Of a DNA stretch of 34,099 nucleotides, positions 1 to 8,393 are shown piece by piece. Under the pieces are notes generated by a model. The model worked only from the letters and a program-made list of their open reading frames with translations, made no database searches and had not been told where the DNA came from. The stretch lies in contig CALHUY010000083.1 of NCBI GenBank assembly GCA_938039295.1, forward strand, positions 1 to 34,099. The letters are read 5' to 3'. Numbering within the stretch: position 1 is the stretch's first letter; the number at the start of each line of letters is the position of its first letter. This DNA is from an uncultured Solobacterium sp. Lineage in GTDB: Bacteria > Bacillota_I > Bacilli_A > Erysipelotrichales > Erysipelotrichaceae. The position numbers and the translations under genes were made by a program.

Positions 1-14
1 TAGATGTTCATCTT

Positions 15-174
15 GACTACCTTAGCAGTAAAGGAAACCTGTTCTGGTTGGTAGTACATTGATAAAAACGGCAATTGATACTACATCAATCAATTAGATG
101 ATTCACTACTGATATTTATAGATGAATATGATATGGGTTTCGTTTATCAGGAAGTTTACCCCCTCTTCAAATGA
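15..174 (+). pseudogene. decayed choline-binding-repeat gene remnant
   Basis: Translation gives pieces of a choline-binding repeat spread over two frames. One frame from about 18 reads YLSSKGN, close to YYLSSTGDM in the gene at 252. The frame from 49 reads W-stop-YIDKNGN-stop-YYINQ before an open stretch to the TGA at 172-174. The in-frame stops and the frame change mean it cannot make a repeat protein. It is probably the tail of a third paralogue lost from this tandem family, whose upstream part lies outside the window. The call rests on short aromatic/glycine matches, so confidence is moderate. Confidence 0.45.
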
Positions 175-200
175 TATATTTTTTATTGCATAAAATTATG

Positions 201-228
201 TTGATTTTATCTACAAACTAACTAAAAT
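201..228 (+). promoter_or_regulatory. predicted promoter of the C39-like choline-binding gene
   Basis: TTGATT (201-206) and TAAAAT (223-228) are 16 bases apart, and the -10 box ends 23 bases before the ATG at 252. A GGGGG-rich ribosome site lies at about 240-245. The match to a housekeeping sigma promoter is reasonable but not perfect. Confidence 0.45.
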
Positions 229-251
229 AATTGTGAATAAGGGGGACAGAA

Positions 252-2351
252 ATGAAAAAGCATTTTTTATGTATCTATGCTATGTTACTAACCTTTTCTT
301 TTGGCCATACAACAACTGTTGTACATGCTGAAGAAACTGAAGTTTCAGCATCCGCACCTACAACTACAGTTCAAACTGGTTGGGTAACAACAGAAGATGG
401 TCACAAACAATGGTTAGACGAAACTGGAACAGCTGTTGTTGGATGGCGTGGCATTGATGAATTCATATACTATTTTGATAACAACGGCTACATGGAAACA
501 GGGAAACACTTCATTACAAATAAATTCTATTTATTTCGAGAAGACGGAACTCTTTTTACGGATATCGGATTAACTACTTATCAAGGCAATACATACTGGG
601 TATTAGAAGATAAAAGTTTAAAAACATCTGACTGGGGGATAGTTGCTGGTGAAACATACTACTTCGACAACGAAGCCGAAAAAGTATCTGGCAAGCAAAA
701 TATCGCTGGAGTAAATTATTACTTTAATGAGAATGAAGAAAAGAACTTATTCAAAAACGGACTTATACAAGCACAGAATGGCGAATGGTATTATGCTGAA
801 CCATCTGGTGTACTAGCTACATCTACTTATAAAACAGTTGGTGGAAAAACATATTATTTTAATGCTAACTCCGTTTTAGAAAACACTACAATTCAAGTTG
901 AAGCCGGTAAAACTGGTTGGCAGTCTATCAATGGAAATTGGTATTATTTCAACGAAGATAGTTCAATGCATACAGGTTGGCTCAACTACTCGGGAAGAAG
1001 ATATTATCTACACCCCGATGGAGTTATGGCTACTGGCTGGGTTTTTACAAATGGACATTACCAATACTTAGATAACTACGGTATTCAACAATTTGGTTGG
1101 CAACGGGTTAATGGGAAATGGTATTACATAAACCAAGACGGTGATATGGAAACCGGTTGGATTCTATATAACGATAGACACTATTATTTACATCCAGATG
1201 GCTCTATGGCAACTGGATGGATATTTACTGATGGACATTACCAATATTTAAATGACTTTGGCATTAAGCAATTCGGTTGGCAACAAATCAATGGTAAGTG
1301 GTATCACTTTAATGAACATGGTGATATGGAAACTGGATGGATTACATATAACGGCAGAAACTACTATATGAAGTCTTCTGGCGAAATGGCTACCGGCTGG
1401 GTTTTTACGAATGGCTTCTATCAGTATTTTAACTCCTTTGGCATTCAACAATATGAATGGCAACTGATCAATGGGCGTTGGTACTACCTTAGCAGCACCG
1501 GCGATATGCAGACGGGATGGATTTCTTACGCTGGAAGAAGATACTATATGAAACCCTCTGGAGAAATATCTACAGGATGGGTATTTACGAATGGTCATTA
1601 CCAATATTTAAATAACTATGGTATCCAACAATATGGATGGCAGTATGTACATGGTTATTGGTATTTCCTAGACCGTTATGGTGATATGAAAGTCGGATGG
1701 CTTGAGCATGCCGGAAAAACGTATTATCTGAATGCCTCTGGTGCAATGGTAACAGGCCTGCAATGGATTAATAACAAATATGAATATTTCGATCAATTTG
1801 GAGCCCTTTCAAATGAATCACAATATAAACTGCTAAATGTATCAAACTATAACCAATATGCTGAGGGCTATCCAGATGGATGCGAAGGTATTTCCTTATT
1901 CCAAGCACTGCAATATAAAGGCTACTTAGGCGGCATGTCACTCCATAACTTCATGTATACAATTCCTACATCAACAAATCCATTCTATGGATATGCTGCA
2001 AGCGGAGGATATGCAGCCATCTTCCCTACCCCTTTAGCAAACTGGGGTAAAGGTTACTCTGGTGGTATGACATTTGATATTTCAGGAAGTTCATTTGATA
2101 GCTTACTGGAAGAAGTGAAGAATGGAAATCCAGTTATTGCGTATGTAACAACTTACTATACACCTCCAACTTGGAGAAATTACCCATTTGGACCAAATCT
2201 CTATAACAATCATGCAGTAACACTTGATGGTTATGACCGCATCAACAATTTAGTACATGTATCAGATCCAATCAGTGGTTCTAAATGGATGGATATGTTT
2301 ACAGTTGCAAGTGTTTACGACGCAAGAAAGTATGCGGTTGTTGTGAAATAA
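252..2351 (+). CDS. secreted choline-binding-repeat protein with C-terminal C39-like peptidase domain
   Basis: A 699-residue exported protein. Residues 1-26 form a signal peptide (K-rich start, hydrophobic core, VHA cleavage site). From about residue 37 to 521 it consists of aromatic/glycine cell-wall-binding repeats of the type W-Y-Y-F-N-x-x-G-x-M-x-T-G-W (CW_binding_1), known to bind choline on teichoic acids or glucans. The C-terminal ~170 residues resemble the C39-like peptidase family (papain fold): likely nucleophile C544 in PDGCEG, H654 in NNHAVTLDGYD and D672 in VSDP. The protein should sit on the cell wall and cut a peptide or peptidoglycan stem peptide; the substrate is unknown. A ribosome site precedes the ATG and a strong terminator follows. 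The next gene encodes a repeat-only relative, so the two probably arose by duplication. Repeat and signal calls are firm; peptidase activity is inferred from family resemblance. Confidence 0.85.
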   Translation: MKKHFLCIYAMLLTFSFGHTTTVVHAEETEVSASAPTTTVQTGWVTTEDGHKQWLDETGTAVVGWRGIDEFIYYFDNNGYMETGKHFITNKFYLFREDGTLFTDIGLTTYQGNTYWVLEDKSLKTSDWGIVAGETYYFDNEAEKVSGKQNIAGVNYYFNENEEKNLFKNGLIQAQNGEWYYAEPSGVLATSTYKTVGGKTYYFNANSVLENTTIQVEAGKTGWQSINGNWYYFNEDSSMHTGWLNYSGRRYYLHPDGVMATGWVFTNGHYQYLDNYGIQQFGWQRVNGKWYYINQDGDMETGWILYNDRHYYLHPDGSMATGWIFTDGHYQYLNDFGIKQFGWQQINGKWYHFNEHGDMETGWITYNGRNYYMKSSGEMATGWVFTNGFYQYFNSFGIQQYEWQLINGRWYYLSSTGDMQTGWISYAGRRYYMKPSGEISTGWVFTNGHYQYLNNYGIQQYGWQYVHGYWYFLDRYGDMKVGWLEHAGKTYYLNASGAMVTGLQWINNKYEYFDQFGALSNESQYKLLNVSNYNQYAEGYPDGCEGISLFQALQYKGYLGGMSLHNFMYTIPTSTNPFYGYAASGGYAAIFPTPLANWGKGYSGGMTFDISGSSFDSLLEEVKNGNPVIAYVTTYYTPPTWRNYPFGPNLYNNHAVTLDGYDRINNLVHVSDPISGSKWMDMFTVASVYDARKYAVVVK
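915..1814 (+). repeat. five in-phase 180-bp repeats inside the choline-binding gene
   Basis: The GW codon pair (GGTTGG or variants; GAATGG in unit 4) that opens each unit recurs at 915, 1095, 1275, 1455 and 1635, exactly 180 bases (60 codons) apart. Each unit holds three aromatic sub-repeats and usually a TGWVFTNGHYQYL-like segment. The fifth unit is more divergent in its last third and leads into the peptidase domain. Confidence 0.85.
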
Positions 2352-2384
2352 AAACATATAAAGTAATAGATAGTTTTGTAATAC

Positions 2385-2429
2385 AAAAAGACTTAATTAG
2401 TTACCTAAGAGAACTAATTAAGTCTTTTT
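2385..2429 (+). terminator. rho-independent terminator after the C39-like gene
   Basis: A perfect 18-base inverted repeat, AAAAAGACTTAATTAGTT (2385-2402) with its complement at 2412-2429, has a 9-base loop and ends in a T run. It is A/T flanked on both sides and could also work on the minus strand, where no gene needs it. Confidence 0.85.
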
Positions 2430-2443
2430 AAAACAAAACATAT

Positions 2444-2471
2444 TTGCATTAATTTAAAAAGACTTTACAAT
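2444..2471 (+). promoter_or_regulatory. predicted promoter of the repeat-only choline-binding gene
   Basis: TTGCAT (2444-2449) and TACAAT (2466-2471) are 16 bases apart, just after the preceding terminator and 25 bases before the ATG at 2497. This suggests the two repeat genes are transcribed separately. Confidence 0.4.
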
Positions 2472-2496
2472 TTATATTAGGAAAAGGGGATAATTT

Positions 2497-3519
2497 ATGA
2501 AACAAAAATTCTTACTTATATTAGCTATTGTTTTAGGTGTCTTAGTATACAATCCAACAACAATTGTTAAAGCTACCGATTCAAGTACAGCAGTATCACA
2601 AACCGGTTGGCAATCTATTGGTGGTAAGTGGTTCTACTTTAATCAAGATGGAACAAAATATACTGGGTGGCTTAAGTATAATGATAGAAACTACTATCTA
2701 AACGCAGATGGTTCTATGGCTACTGGATGGGTATTTACAAAAGGAGCATACCAATATCTTGATGCATATGGAATTCAACAAATTGACACATTTGTAACTG
2801 TTAATGGTAAACGCTATTATCTAGATTCTGATGGGAACATGGTTATCGGATGGTATAAGATAAACGACAATTTCTACTTCTTTAATCCAGATGGTTCTAT
2901 GGTTACCGGGTGGAGATTTGATGGTATCGATTACCAATATCTCAACGAACATGGTGAACAGCTGTTTTATTGGCAGCAAATTGGTGGTACATGGTATTAC
3001 TTCAATAATATTGGCGATATGGCAGTTGGGTGGTTAAGTCTCGGTGATTATGATTACTATTTTGGCCCATCTGGCGCATTGACTAAAAATGCATGGGTAC
3101 AAACAGGGAATTATTTCCAATATCTTGATAACTATGGCCATGCGGTATTTGGTTGGCAGCAAATTGGTGGAACATGGTACTTCTTTGATTCAATAGGTGA
3201 TATGGTTACAGAGTGGTTAAAAATTGATGGATATTATTACTACTTCGACAGCTCTGGTGCGATAACAAAGAATGCATGGGTATACACAATGGATCATTTC
3301 CAATATCTTGATAATTATGGTCATAAGGTATTTGGTTGGCAACAAATCGGTGGAACATGGTATTTCTTTGATAAAGATGGTTTCATGAAAACAGGCTGGT
3401 TAACTTATAATGGTAATCTTTATTATCTAAACTCCTCTGGAGCAATGGTAACTGGCAAACAATTAATCAACAATAAGTATGAATACTTCAATGCATTTGG
3501 AATACACATCAAAAAATAG
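2497..3519 (+). CDS. secreted choline-binding-repeat protein, no catalytic domain
   Basis: A 340-residue exported protein. Residues 1-26 are a signal peptide (MKQKFLL, hydrophobic core, cleavage near VKA). The rest is cell-wall-binding aromatic repeats in five composite units of 60-61 residues, opening at the Trp codons 2608, 2971, 3154 and 3337; in the second unit the Trp is replaced by Phe (2791). No enzyme domain, LPXTG signal or membrane anchor follows the repeats, so it probably coats the wall non-covalently or acts as an adhesin or scaffold. A strong AAAAGGGG ribosome site precedes the ATG. It shares the repeat type with the C39-like protein upstream, which suggests duplication and loss or gain of the catalytic tail. 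The function beyond wall binding cannot be read from the sequence. Confidence 0.85.
   Translation: MKQKFLLILAIVLGVLVYNPTTIVKATDSSTAVSQTGWQSIGGKWFYFNQDGTKYTGWLKYNDRNYYLNADGSMATGWVFTKGAYQYLDAYGIQQIDTFVTVNGKRYYLDSDGNMVIGWYKINDNFYFFNPDGSMVTGWRFDGIDYQYLNEHGEQLFYWQQIGGTWYYFNNIGDMAVGWLSLGDYDYYFGPSGALTKNAWVQTGNYFQYLDNYGHAVFGWQQIGGTWYFFDSIGDMVTEWLKIDGYYYYFDSSGAITKNAWVYTMDHFQYLDNYGHKVFGWQQIGGTWYFFDKDGFMKTGWLTYNGNLYYLNSSGAMVTGKQLINNKYEYFNAFGIHIKK
2605..3519 (+). repeat. five tandem ~183-bp choline-binding repeat units
   Basis: Units open at about 2605, 2788, 2968, 3151 and 3334, with spacings of 183, 180, 183 and 183 bases. Units 3-5 share the phrase WQQIGGTWY at protein level and are the most alike at DNA level. 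The phase is 60-61 codons, versus exactly 60 in the neighbouring gene. Confidence 0.8.
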
Positions 3520-3546
3520 TCAGCAGATTCTGCTGACTTTTTCTTT
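3511..3546. terminator. bidirectional terminator between convergent genes
   Basis: AGTCAGCAG (3518-3526), loop ATT, CTGCTGACT (3530-3538), followed by TTTTTCTTT on plus and preceded by AAAAAA on plus, which is a T run on minus. The stem starts inside the TAG stop codon of the plus-strand gene. It can end both the choline-binding gene and the minus-strand lipoprotein gene. Confidence 0.85.
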
Positions 3547-3554
3547 GCATCTAT

Positions 3555-3911
3555 TTACTCTTTTTGTAGATAAATTTTTTCTGTAGCAGACACAATCAAT
3601 GTCAGTACATCTCCATTTAGTTCATAGCTAATGGTCTGGTCACCACCAGTAGCCTTTCCATTTTCCCAGGTGAATTCTAATCTCTCATTCAACATCATAA
3701 ATGTGCCTGTACCATCTTCATTAAAAATGATAAATCCTGTCACATCACTATTTTTAATTTCATCTTCTAGGATTGCGGTATTGTCTTTCTCTATTTTTGT
3801 TAAAATATAGCGACCGACTATATCTTTTCCCTTCGAATTATGATTACAACCTACAAGTAGCCCAACAAATAGGAACATTGATATCAGAATCTTTGTCATT
3901 TTATTTTTCAT
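3555..3911 (-). CDS. small lipoprotein, lipocalin-like or DUF5640-like
   Basis: A 118-residue lipoprotein. The N-terminus is basic then hydrophobic and ends in a lipobox LVGC with the lipidated cysteine at C22; Met5 is an alternative start. The mature ~96 residues are short alternating beta-like segments with FNEDGTGTF, FTWENG and YELNGDVLTL. This pattern is typical of small beta-barrel extracytoplasmic domains in Firmicutes lipoproteins. No catalytic residues can be named. The upstream neighbour on the same strand is the GtrA-like gene, 40 bases away, so they may be co-transcribed. The ribosome site is weak (AGGT about 13 bases upstream). The role is unknown; the domain comparison is from memory of general pattern only. 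Confidence 0.7.
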   Translation of the reverse strand: MKNKMTKILISMFLFVGLLVGCNHNSKGKDIVGRYILTKIEKDNTAILEDEIKNSDVTGFIIFNEDGTGTFMMLNERLEFTWENGKATGGDQTISYELNGDVLTLIVSATEKIYLQKE

Positions 3912-3951
3912 AAGACAATGTTAACCTATATCACTCAAGAATTCAAAAAAA

Positions 3952-4350
3952 CTATTTGAAAATTACAAGTTTACTTGCAATATAGTTAAATATAACCACA
4001 AAAATATTTGAACTAAATTTTACAACCATTGCCGGGAAAAAAAATATATCTACAAACACAAACATAATACCCAAATCAATTACTCCAGAAAGAAGTCTAG
4101 CTCCAAAAAATGTAGGAATCTCATGTGACAAAACTTGTTTATCAAAAGAATGACTTTCAAAGACCCATAATTTATTTGTAATATACGCAAACAATACAGA
4201 TATCACCCAGGCTAATATAGTAGAGACTACATTTGAAAAACTCAGAAAAGTATAAAATAGCCAATATGATGCAACATTAATTCCTGTTGTACATACGCCG
4301 AAAAATAAATAGATTAAAACTGACTTATATTTTTCAAATATATTTTTCAT
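3952..4350 (-). CDS. GtrA-family membrane protein
   Basis: A 132-residue protein with four predicted membrane helices and the hallmark GtrA segments: NKLWVFES after helix 2, then FFGARLLSGVIDLG, and a C-terminal NYIASKLVIFK. GtrA-family proteins are thought to move polyprenyl-linked sugars across the membrane or to assist glycosyltransferases that decorate wall polymers. Length is normal for the family and an AAAGGG ribosome site precedes the ATG. Immediately upstream (23 bases) lies the broken end of a membrane glycosyltransferase-like gene, its likely former partner. The GtrA frame itself is intact, so it may now serve another glycosyltransferase elsewhere or be on the way to loss. Confidence 0.85.
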   Translation of the reverse strand: MKNIFEKYKSVLIYLFFGVCTTGINVASYWLFYTFLSFSNVVSTILAWVISVLFAYITNKLWVFESHSFDKQVLSHEIPTFFGARLLSGVIDLGIMFVFVDIFFFPAMVVKFSSNIFVVIFNYIASKLVIFK

Positions 4351-4373
4351 ATTACCCTTTCTACTTAAATACT

Positions 4374-4679
4374 TTATATAGAACTTTTAGATTTAGTCAC
4401 TTCAGTCTTAGGTTTATCTTTTTTAGATATTAACTGACTCATAAAATAACTTAAATCATACATTCCCATTGACCCAATCATAATAATTAGCGGAACATAA
4501 GTGTAGAGCTATCTGGCTCTTGCCTCAAATATGAATATCCCTAACAAAGATATATAGATAACATTACAAATAATTGTCTATACATTGATTTTCACACTAT
4601 ATTTTATAGGCTTCTTATCTTTTTGAAAAGAAACAATTCTAGTATTATAGAGATTTACATCTCTTCTATAAAGTTGTAT
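4374..4679 (-). pseudogene. 3' remnant of a polytopic membrane glycosyltransferase-like gene
   Basis: One minus-strand frame runs about 102 codons to a TAA at 4374-4376, broken by in-frame TAG codons at 4578-4580 and 4509-4511. Around the second it reads IFEARAR-stop-LYTYVPLIIM. This matches the usual E-x-R-x-R-Y-L-x-x-Y-x-P end of GT39/ArnT-like membrane glycosyltransferases, so the stop stands where a Tyr codon is expected. The tail is Lys-rich (SKKDKPKTEVTKSK). No start or N-terminal half remains: two stop codons and the exporter terminator lie just upstream. It ends 23 bases before the GtrA-like gene. Assignment to a glycosyltransferase rests on this short C-terminal motif and the GtrA neighbour. 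Confidence 0.6.
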
Positions 4680-4693
4680 TTATCAATATTACA

Positions 4694-4726
4694 AAAGTGA
4701 AGGAAGTTTTTAATTTCCTTCACTTT
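4694..4726 (-). terminator. terminator of the ABC exporter operon
   Basis: AAAGTGAAGGAA (4694-4705) pairs perfectly with 4715-4726 over 12 bases with a 9-base loop, three bases after the stop of the minus-strand exporter gene. On the minus strand a TTTT run follows the stem. Confidence 0.8.
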
Positions 4727-4728
4727 AT

Positions 4729-6543
4729 TTATGAAACAGTATCAACTACCATCTCTTCATACTGACGAGTATAAAGTTCATAGTAGTATCCTTTTTGCTT
4801 CATGAGTTCTGAATGTGTACCACGTTCAATAATCTTACCATCACGAACAACCAGGATAACATCCGCATTTACAATCGTAGATAGACGGTGTGCAATCACA
4901 AAGGATGTTCTTCCTTTGATCACTGTATCAATCGCATCTTGAATTGCCTTTTCTGTCAAAGTATCAATGGAAGCAGTCGCTTCATCTAACACTAAGATAC
5001 GTGGGTCAGCTAAGATTGCACGTGCGAAGGATAAGAGTTGCTTTTCACCAGTGGATAACATTCCTCCACCTTCACCAACATCACTGTCTAAACCCTTCTC
5101 CATTTTCTCAATTACAAATGTAGCAGACACAAGTTCCAATGCACGCATGATTTCTTCATCTGTCGCATCTGGCTTACCATAGCGCAGATTATCTCTGACT
5201 GTTCCAGAGAATAAGTGCGGCGTCTGTAAGACATAACCAATATTGGAATGCAACCAAAGTTGTGAACGCTCACGTGCGTCTCTTCCATCAATGAGAACTT
5301 GTCCCCTTGTTGGTTCAAAGAAACGACATACAAGGTTTACAAGTGTTGATTTACCAGCACCTGTTTCTCCAACAATCGCTACGTTAGTTCCATGCGGTAC
5401 TTTGAGATTAAAGTTTTCTAAGACCATCTCATCGCCATCTGGATACTTGAAATCAACATTTTTAAATTCAACATCACCAATTAACGGTTCCCAATTTTCC
5501 TTCTTTGGATTGAAGGTATCTCCATACTTCGCAATTACTTCTGGAGAATCCGCAACATCTGATTCTGTATTCACTAATCTATCAAAGCGTTCAATATTTA
5601 CTTGAATCGATACAAGTGAAGATATTGTAGTAATGACGCTATGTAGTGGATCCATAATGCCTAGTGCATAGCTCATAAACACAGATAGTGTACCAATTAA
5701 CATCATGTTATTGACTGTCAGGTTACCACCCTGCCACATTACAATTGCTAGAGCGATCGAACTCATCATTGTGACTGTGGAATAGAAGAATGCCTGATAG
5801 CGTGCAGCCTGCACGGATACTTGACGCATCTGTTCTGTATCTTTTCTAAAACCATCGCCGATAATATTTTCGATTACCATTGTTTTAATTGATCTAGCAC
5901 CTGTAATGCCTTCATTAAAGTCACTTGTGATTTGAGAATTCAATTCACGTATGTGGCGATTTAGTTTTACAAGTCTCTTCTGGAAGAAAGCGATAATGAA
6001 TATCGCAAATGGGACTAGCACAAACACCATGCACGCAAGTCTCCAACTAATTCTTACCATATTGATCATGACGAATAGGATATACGAACCATTCCATACA
6101 ACATCCATCATTCGCCAAGACATGAGTTCGCCAATCTTACCACTATCACTCATAACTCTTGCATGAATATAACCTACATTGTTTTGGTTAAAGTACGCAA
6201 AGGATAATTCCTGTAAATGATTAAATGATGTATTTCTAAGATCACGATTTAAATCTAGCTCTGTCTTTGAAACCCAAAATACACTGATAAAGTTCAGTGT
6301 AACTTGGATTATTAATATCCCTATGTAAAGCATGATAAATAGTCCAAGCGTATCTAAAGTTTTTTCACCAACATAGTGATTTAATGCATATTGGTTAAAT
6401 AATGGATAACATGAATCCACTAAACTTGAAAATAATCCCATCAGAATCATCGCAATGATTCTCTTTTTATATTTCTTCGCAAATGGTAGAATCTTCGGAA
6501 TGCCAAAGTATGGAAGTGATATATTCTTATTTTCTTCTTGCAT
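4729..6543 (-). CDS. heterodimeric ABC exporter half-transporter, catalytic-site subunit (BmrD/LmrD-like)
   Basis: A 604-residue type IV ABC exporter half: membrane domain with six helices at about residues 25-320, nucleotide-binding domain about 355-590. Walker A GETGAGKST at 392-400, signature LSTGE at 496-500 (a departure from LSGGQ), Walker B LVLDEATAS with catalytic E521, and the switch His H552 in IAHRLST. It pairs with the half-transporter 11 bases upstream, which has the complementary defect. In the heterodimer, this chain's Walker B Glu forms the working ATP site with the partner's normal LSGGQ. Known relatives (BmrCD, LmrCD, TM287/288) export drugs or lipids; the substrate here is unknown. 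A strong AGGGAGGT ribosome site precedes the ATG, and a terminator follows directly. Confidence 0.88.
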   Translation of the reverse strand: MQEENKNISLPYFGIPKILPFAKKYKKRIIAMILMGLFSSLVDSCYPLFNQYALNHYVGEKTLDTLGLFIMLYIGILIIQVTLNFISVFWVSKTELDLNRDLRNTSFNHLQELSFAYFNQNNVGYIHARVMSDSGKIGELMSWRMMDVVWNGSYILFVMINMVRISWRLACMVFVLVPFAIFIIAFFQKRLVKLNRHIRELNSQITSDFNEGITGARSIKTMVIENIIGDGFRKDTEQMRQVSVQAARYQAFFYSTVTMMSSIALAIVMWQGGNLTVNNMMLIGTLSVFMSYALGIMDPLHSVITTISSLVSIQVNIERFDRLVNTESDVADSPEVIAKYGDTFNPKKENWEPLIGDVEFKNVDFKYPDGDEMVLENFNLKVPHGTNVAIVGETGAGKSTLVNLVCRFFEPTRGQVLIDGRDARERSQLWLHSNIGYVLQTPHLFSGTVRDNLRYGKPDATDEEIMRALELVSATFVIEKMEKGLDSDVGEGGGMLSTGEKQLLSFARAILADPRILVLDEATASIDTLTEKAIQDAIDTVIKGRTSFVIAHRLSTIVNADVILVVRDGKIIERGTHSELMKQKGYYYELYTRQYEEMVVDTVS

Positions 6544-6554
6544 ACGTTACCTCC

Positions 6555-8363
6555 CTACTCACTCTGTTGTGATTGCATATCAAAGATACGACGATAAATT
6601 CCCTGTTTCTCTAACAGTTGTTCATGTGTACCTTCTTCTACAACCCTACCCTTATCTAAAACAATAATATGATCAGCTGCCATTAATGTTGTAATACGAT
6701 GTGAAATCAAGATGACAGTTGATTCAGAAATATTATCTTTTAGACCAGCTCTAATCTTTGCGTCTGTTTCCGCATCAACTGCAGAAAGAGAATCATCAAA
6801 GATCATAATCGGTGGTTTACGAATTAACATCTGTGCAATCGCTGCACGCTGCTTCTGTCCACCAGAAAGTGTAACCCCACGTTCTCCAACGTATGTGTTA
6901 TATCCTTCTTTAAAGTGTGAGATAGCTTCATCCAATGATGCAATCTTCGCAGCTGTACGAATTTCCTTCATATCTGCAGACTGCTTTGCAATCTTGATAT
7001 TCTCTGATAAAGAACGGGAGAAGAGATATGGTTCTTGTAATACCATACCGATATTCTCACGTATCCATTCAGCCTTCATATCTCTAATATCGACACCACC
7101 AATTGTGATTTGACCATGATCGTCTGGTAACTGATATAAACGGTCTAACAGATACATTAATGTAGACTTACCGGAACCTGTACCACCTAGAATACCAAAT
7201 GTTGTACCTGCTTTAATTTTAAAAGATACATTCTCTAATACTTCAGCAGTACCATTTTCATACTGGTAAGATACATTCTTGAACTCGATATCTTGTAGTA
7301 AATCTGGTGTTACTGCATTTGGCTTATCTTCTTCCATTTCGGAATTCATAATATAACGTAAACGTTCAATGGAAATACCGGCCTTTGACATATTCGCAAT
7401 TGTTCTTCCTAAAGAACGCACTGGCCATAATAGTAATGAATTATATGCAATAAAAGCAATATAGTTACCTGCAGACATTCCACCATCTACTGTGATAACA
7501 GCACCATATGCGATAACCACTAACATCTGTAAGTTAGAAATCATATCAGATGACATCCAGAACGCAGATAATAGTCTCATCAAATGCGTCCACATATTTG
7601 TGTAGTGTTCATTTTGTTTTTCAAAACGCTCACGTTCGTAAGCTTCACGACCAAAGGCACGTACAACACGTACACCCGTTAAGTTTTCCTGGGCAATAGA
7701 AGATAGTTTACCTTCTTCTTCATCCGCTACTTCAAACGCATTTCCAATTTTTGCGTGGAAGAATAAACTATATCCCACAATAATCGGAATAAAAGCGGAT
7801 GTGGCTAATGCAAGCTTTACATTAATGGAGAACATAAAGAACAACACCAACACAATCAAGATGACAATACGAACAAGATAAATTAACTGTTCAGACAAGA
7901 AACCTTTGATTGTATCTACATCTGATGTACATCTTTGAATGATATCACCAGTATGATTTTCACTATGCCACTTAAATGGTAAATGCATGATATGTGTAAA
8001 TAAGTCATCACGCATTGTCTTTACCAACTTCTCAGAACCCATCGCTGTAAAGGATTGGAAGAAATAGCGACATGACACCGCAAGTAACGCAACAATCATG
8101 ACAATGATTGCGATTACCCAAAGGTTATGACGCAAAAATTCAATTCCACCAATCGCATTGATACAATTTTGAATTTCCTTTGGTAATACAACTTCTTTAT
8201 GATCGATTACTGAGTCTACAGTAAACGCAATAATTCTTGGATTAATTAATTCTAATAACGAAACAAGACAGGCAAAGAGGATAGATAAACCAAAATATCC
8301 TTTGGAACCCCTTAAAAAATGCCATATCATGCTTAATTTCGTCGGGAATTTCTCCTTCGACAT
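6555..8363 (-). CDS. heterodimeric ABC exporter half-transporter, degenerate-site subunit (BmrC/LmrC-like)
   Basis: A type IV ABC exporter half with six membrane helices then a nucleotide-binding domain. Counting from an upstream ATG at 8393: Walker A GGTGSGKST from 403, normal signature LSGGQ 509-513, and Walker B IFDDSLSAVD in which the catalytic Glu is Asp (D534), the mark of the degenerate site in BmrC/TM287-like subunits. H-loop: ISHRITT. I place the start at 8363 (602 residues, MSKEKFPTKL), because GAAGGGGG lies about 8 bases upstream of that ATG, while the ATG at 8393 has no ribosome site and almost touches a likely -10 box (8394-8399). It is the first gene of a two-gene exporter operon. 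The substrate cannot be inferred; multidrug or lipid export is typical of the family. Confidence 0.88.
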   Translation of the reverse strand: MSKEKFPTKLSMIWHFLRGSKGYFGLSILFACLVSLLELINPRIIAFTVDSVIDHKEVVLPKEIQNCINAIGGIEFLRHNLWVIAIIVMIVALLAVSCRYFFQSFTAMGSEKLVKTMRDDLFTHIMHLPFKWHSENHTGDIIQRCTSDVDTIKGFLSEQLIYLVRIVILIVLVLFFMFSINVKLALATSAFIPIIVGYSLFFHAKIGNAFEVADEEEGKLSSIAQENLTGVRVVRAFGREAYERERFEKQNEHYTNMWTHLMRLLSAFWMSSDMISNLQMLVVIAYGAVITVDGGMSAGNYIAFIAYNSLLLWPVRSLGRTIANMSKAGISIERLRYIMNSEMEEDKPNAVTPDLLQDIEFKNVSYQYENGTAEVLENVSFKIKAGTTFGILGGTGSGKSTLMYLLDRLYQLPDDHGQITIGGVDIRDMKAEWIRENIGMVLQEPYLFSRSLSENIKIAKQSADMKEIRTAAKIASLDEAISHFKEGYNTYVGERGVTLSGGQKQRAAIAQMLIRKPPIMIFDDSLSAVDAETDAKIRAGLKDNISESTVILISHRITTLMAADHIIVLDKGRVVEEGTHEQLLEKQGIYRRIFDMQSQQSE

Positions 8364-8393
8364 ATTCTTTCCCCCTTCTTCTGATAAATTCAT

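Noticed and set aside
1248..1604. 118-codon minus-strand open frame inside the choline-binding repeats
   Set aside because: It is antisense to the repeat array and its own repeated pattern simply mirrors the 180-bp units; no ribosome site and no recognisable domain.
3942..3960. inverted repeat TTCAAA/TTTGAA after the GtrA-like gene
   Set aside because: A/T-only six-base stem with no stable hairpin; not counted as a terminator.
4509..4580. TAG codons read as amino acids (recoding) in the glycosyltransferase remnant
   Set aside because: The gene also lacks its 5' half and a start; no other gene in the window shows in-frame TAG, so decay is the simpler reading.
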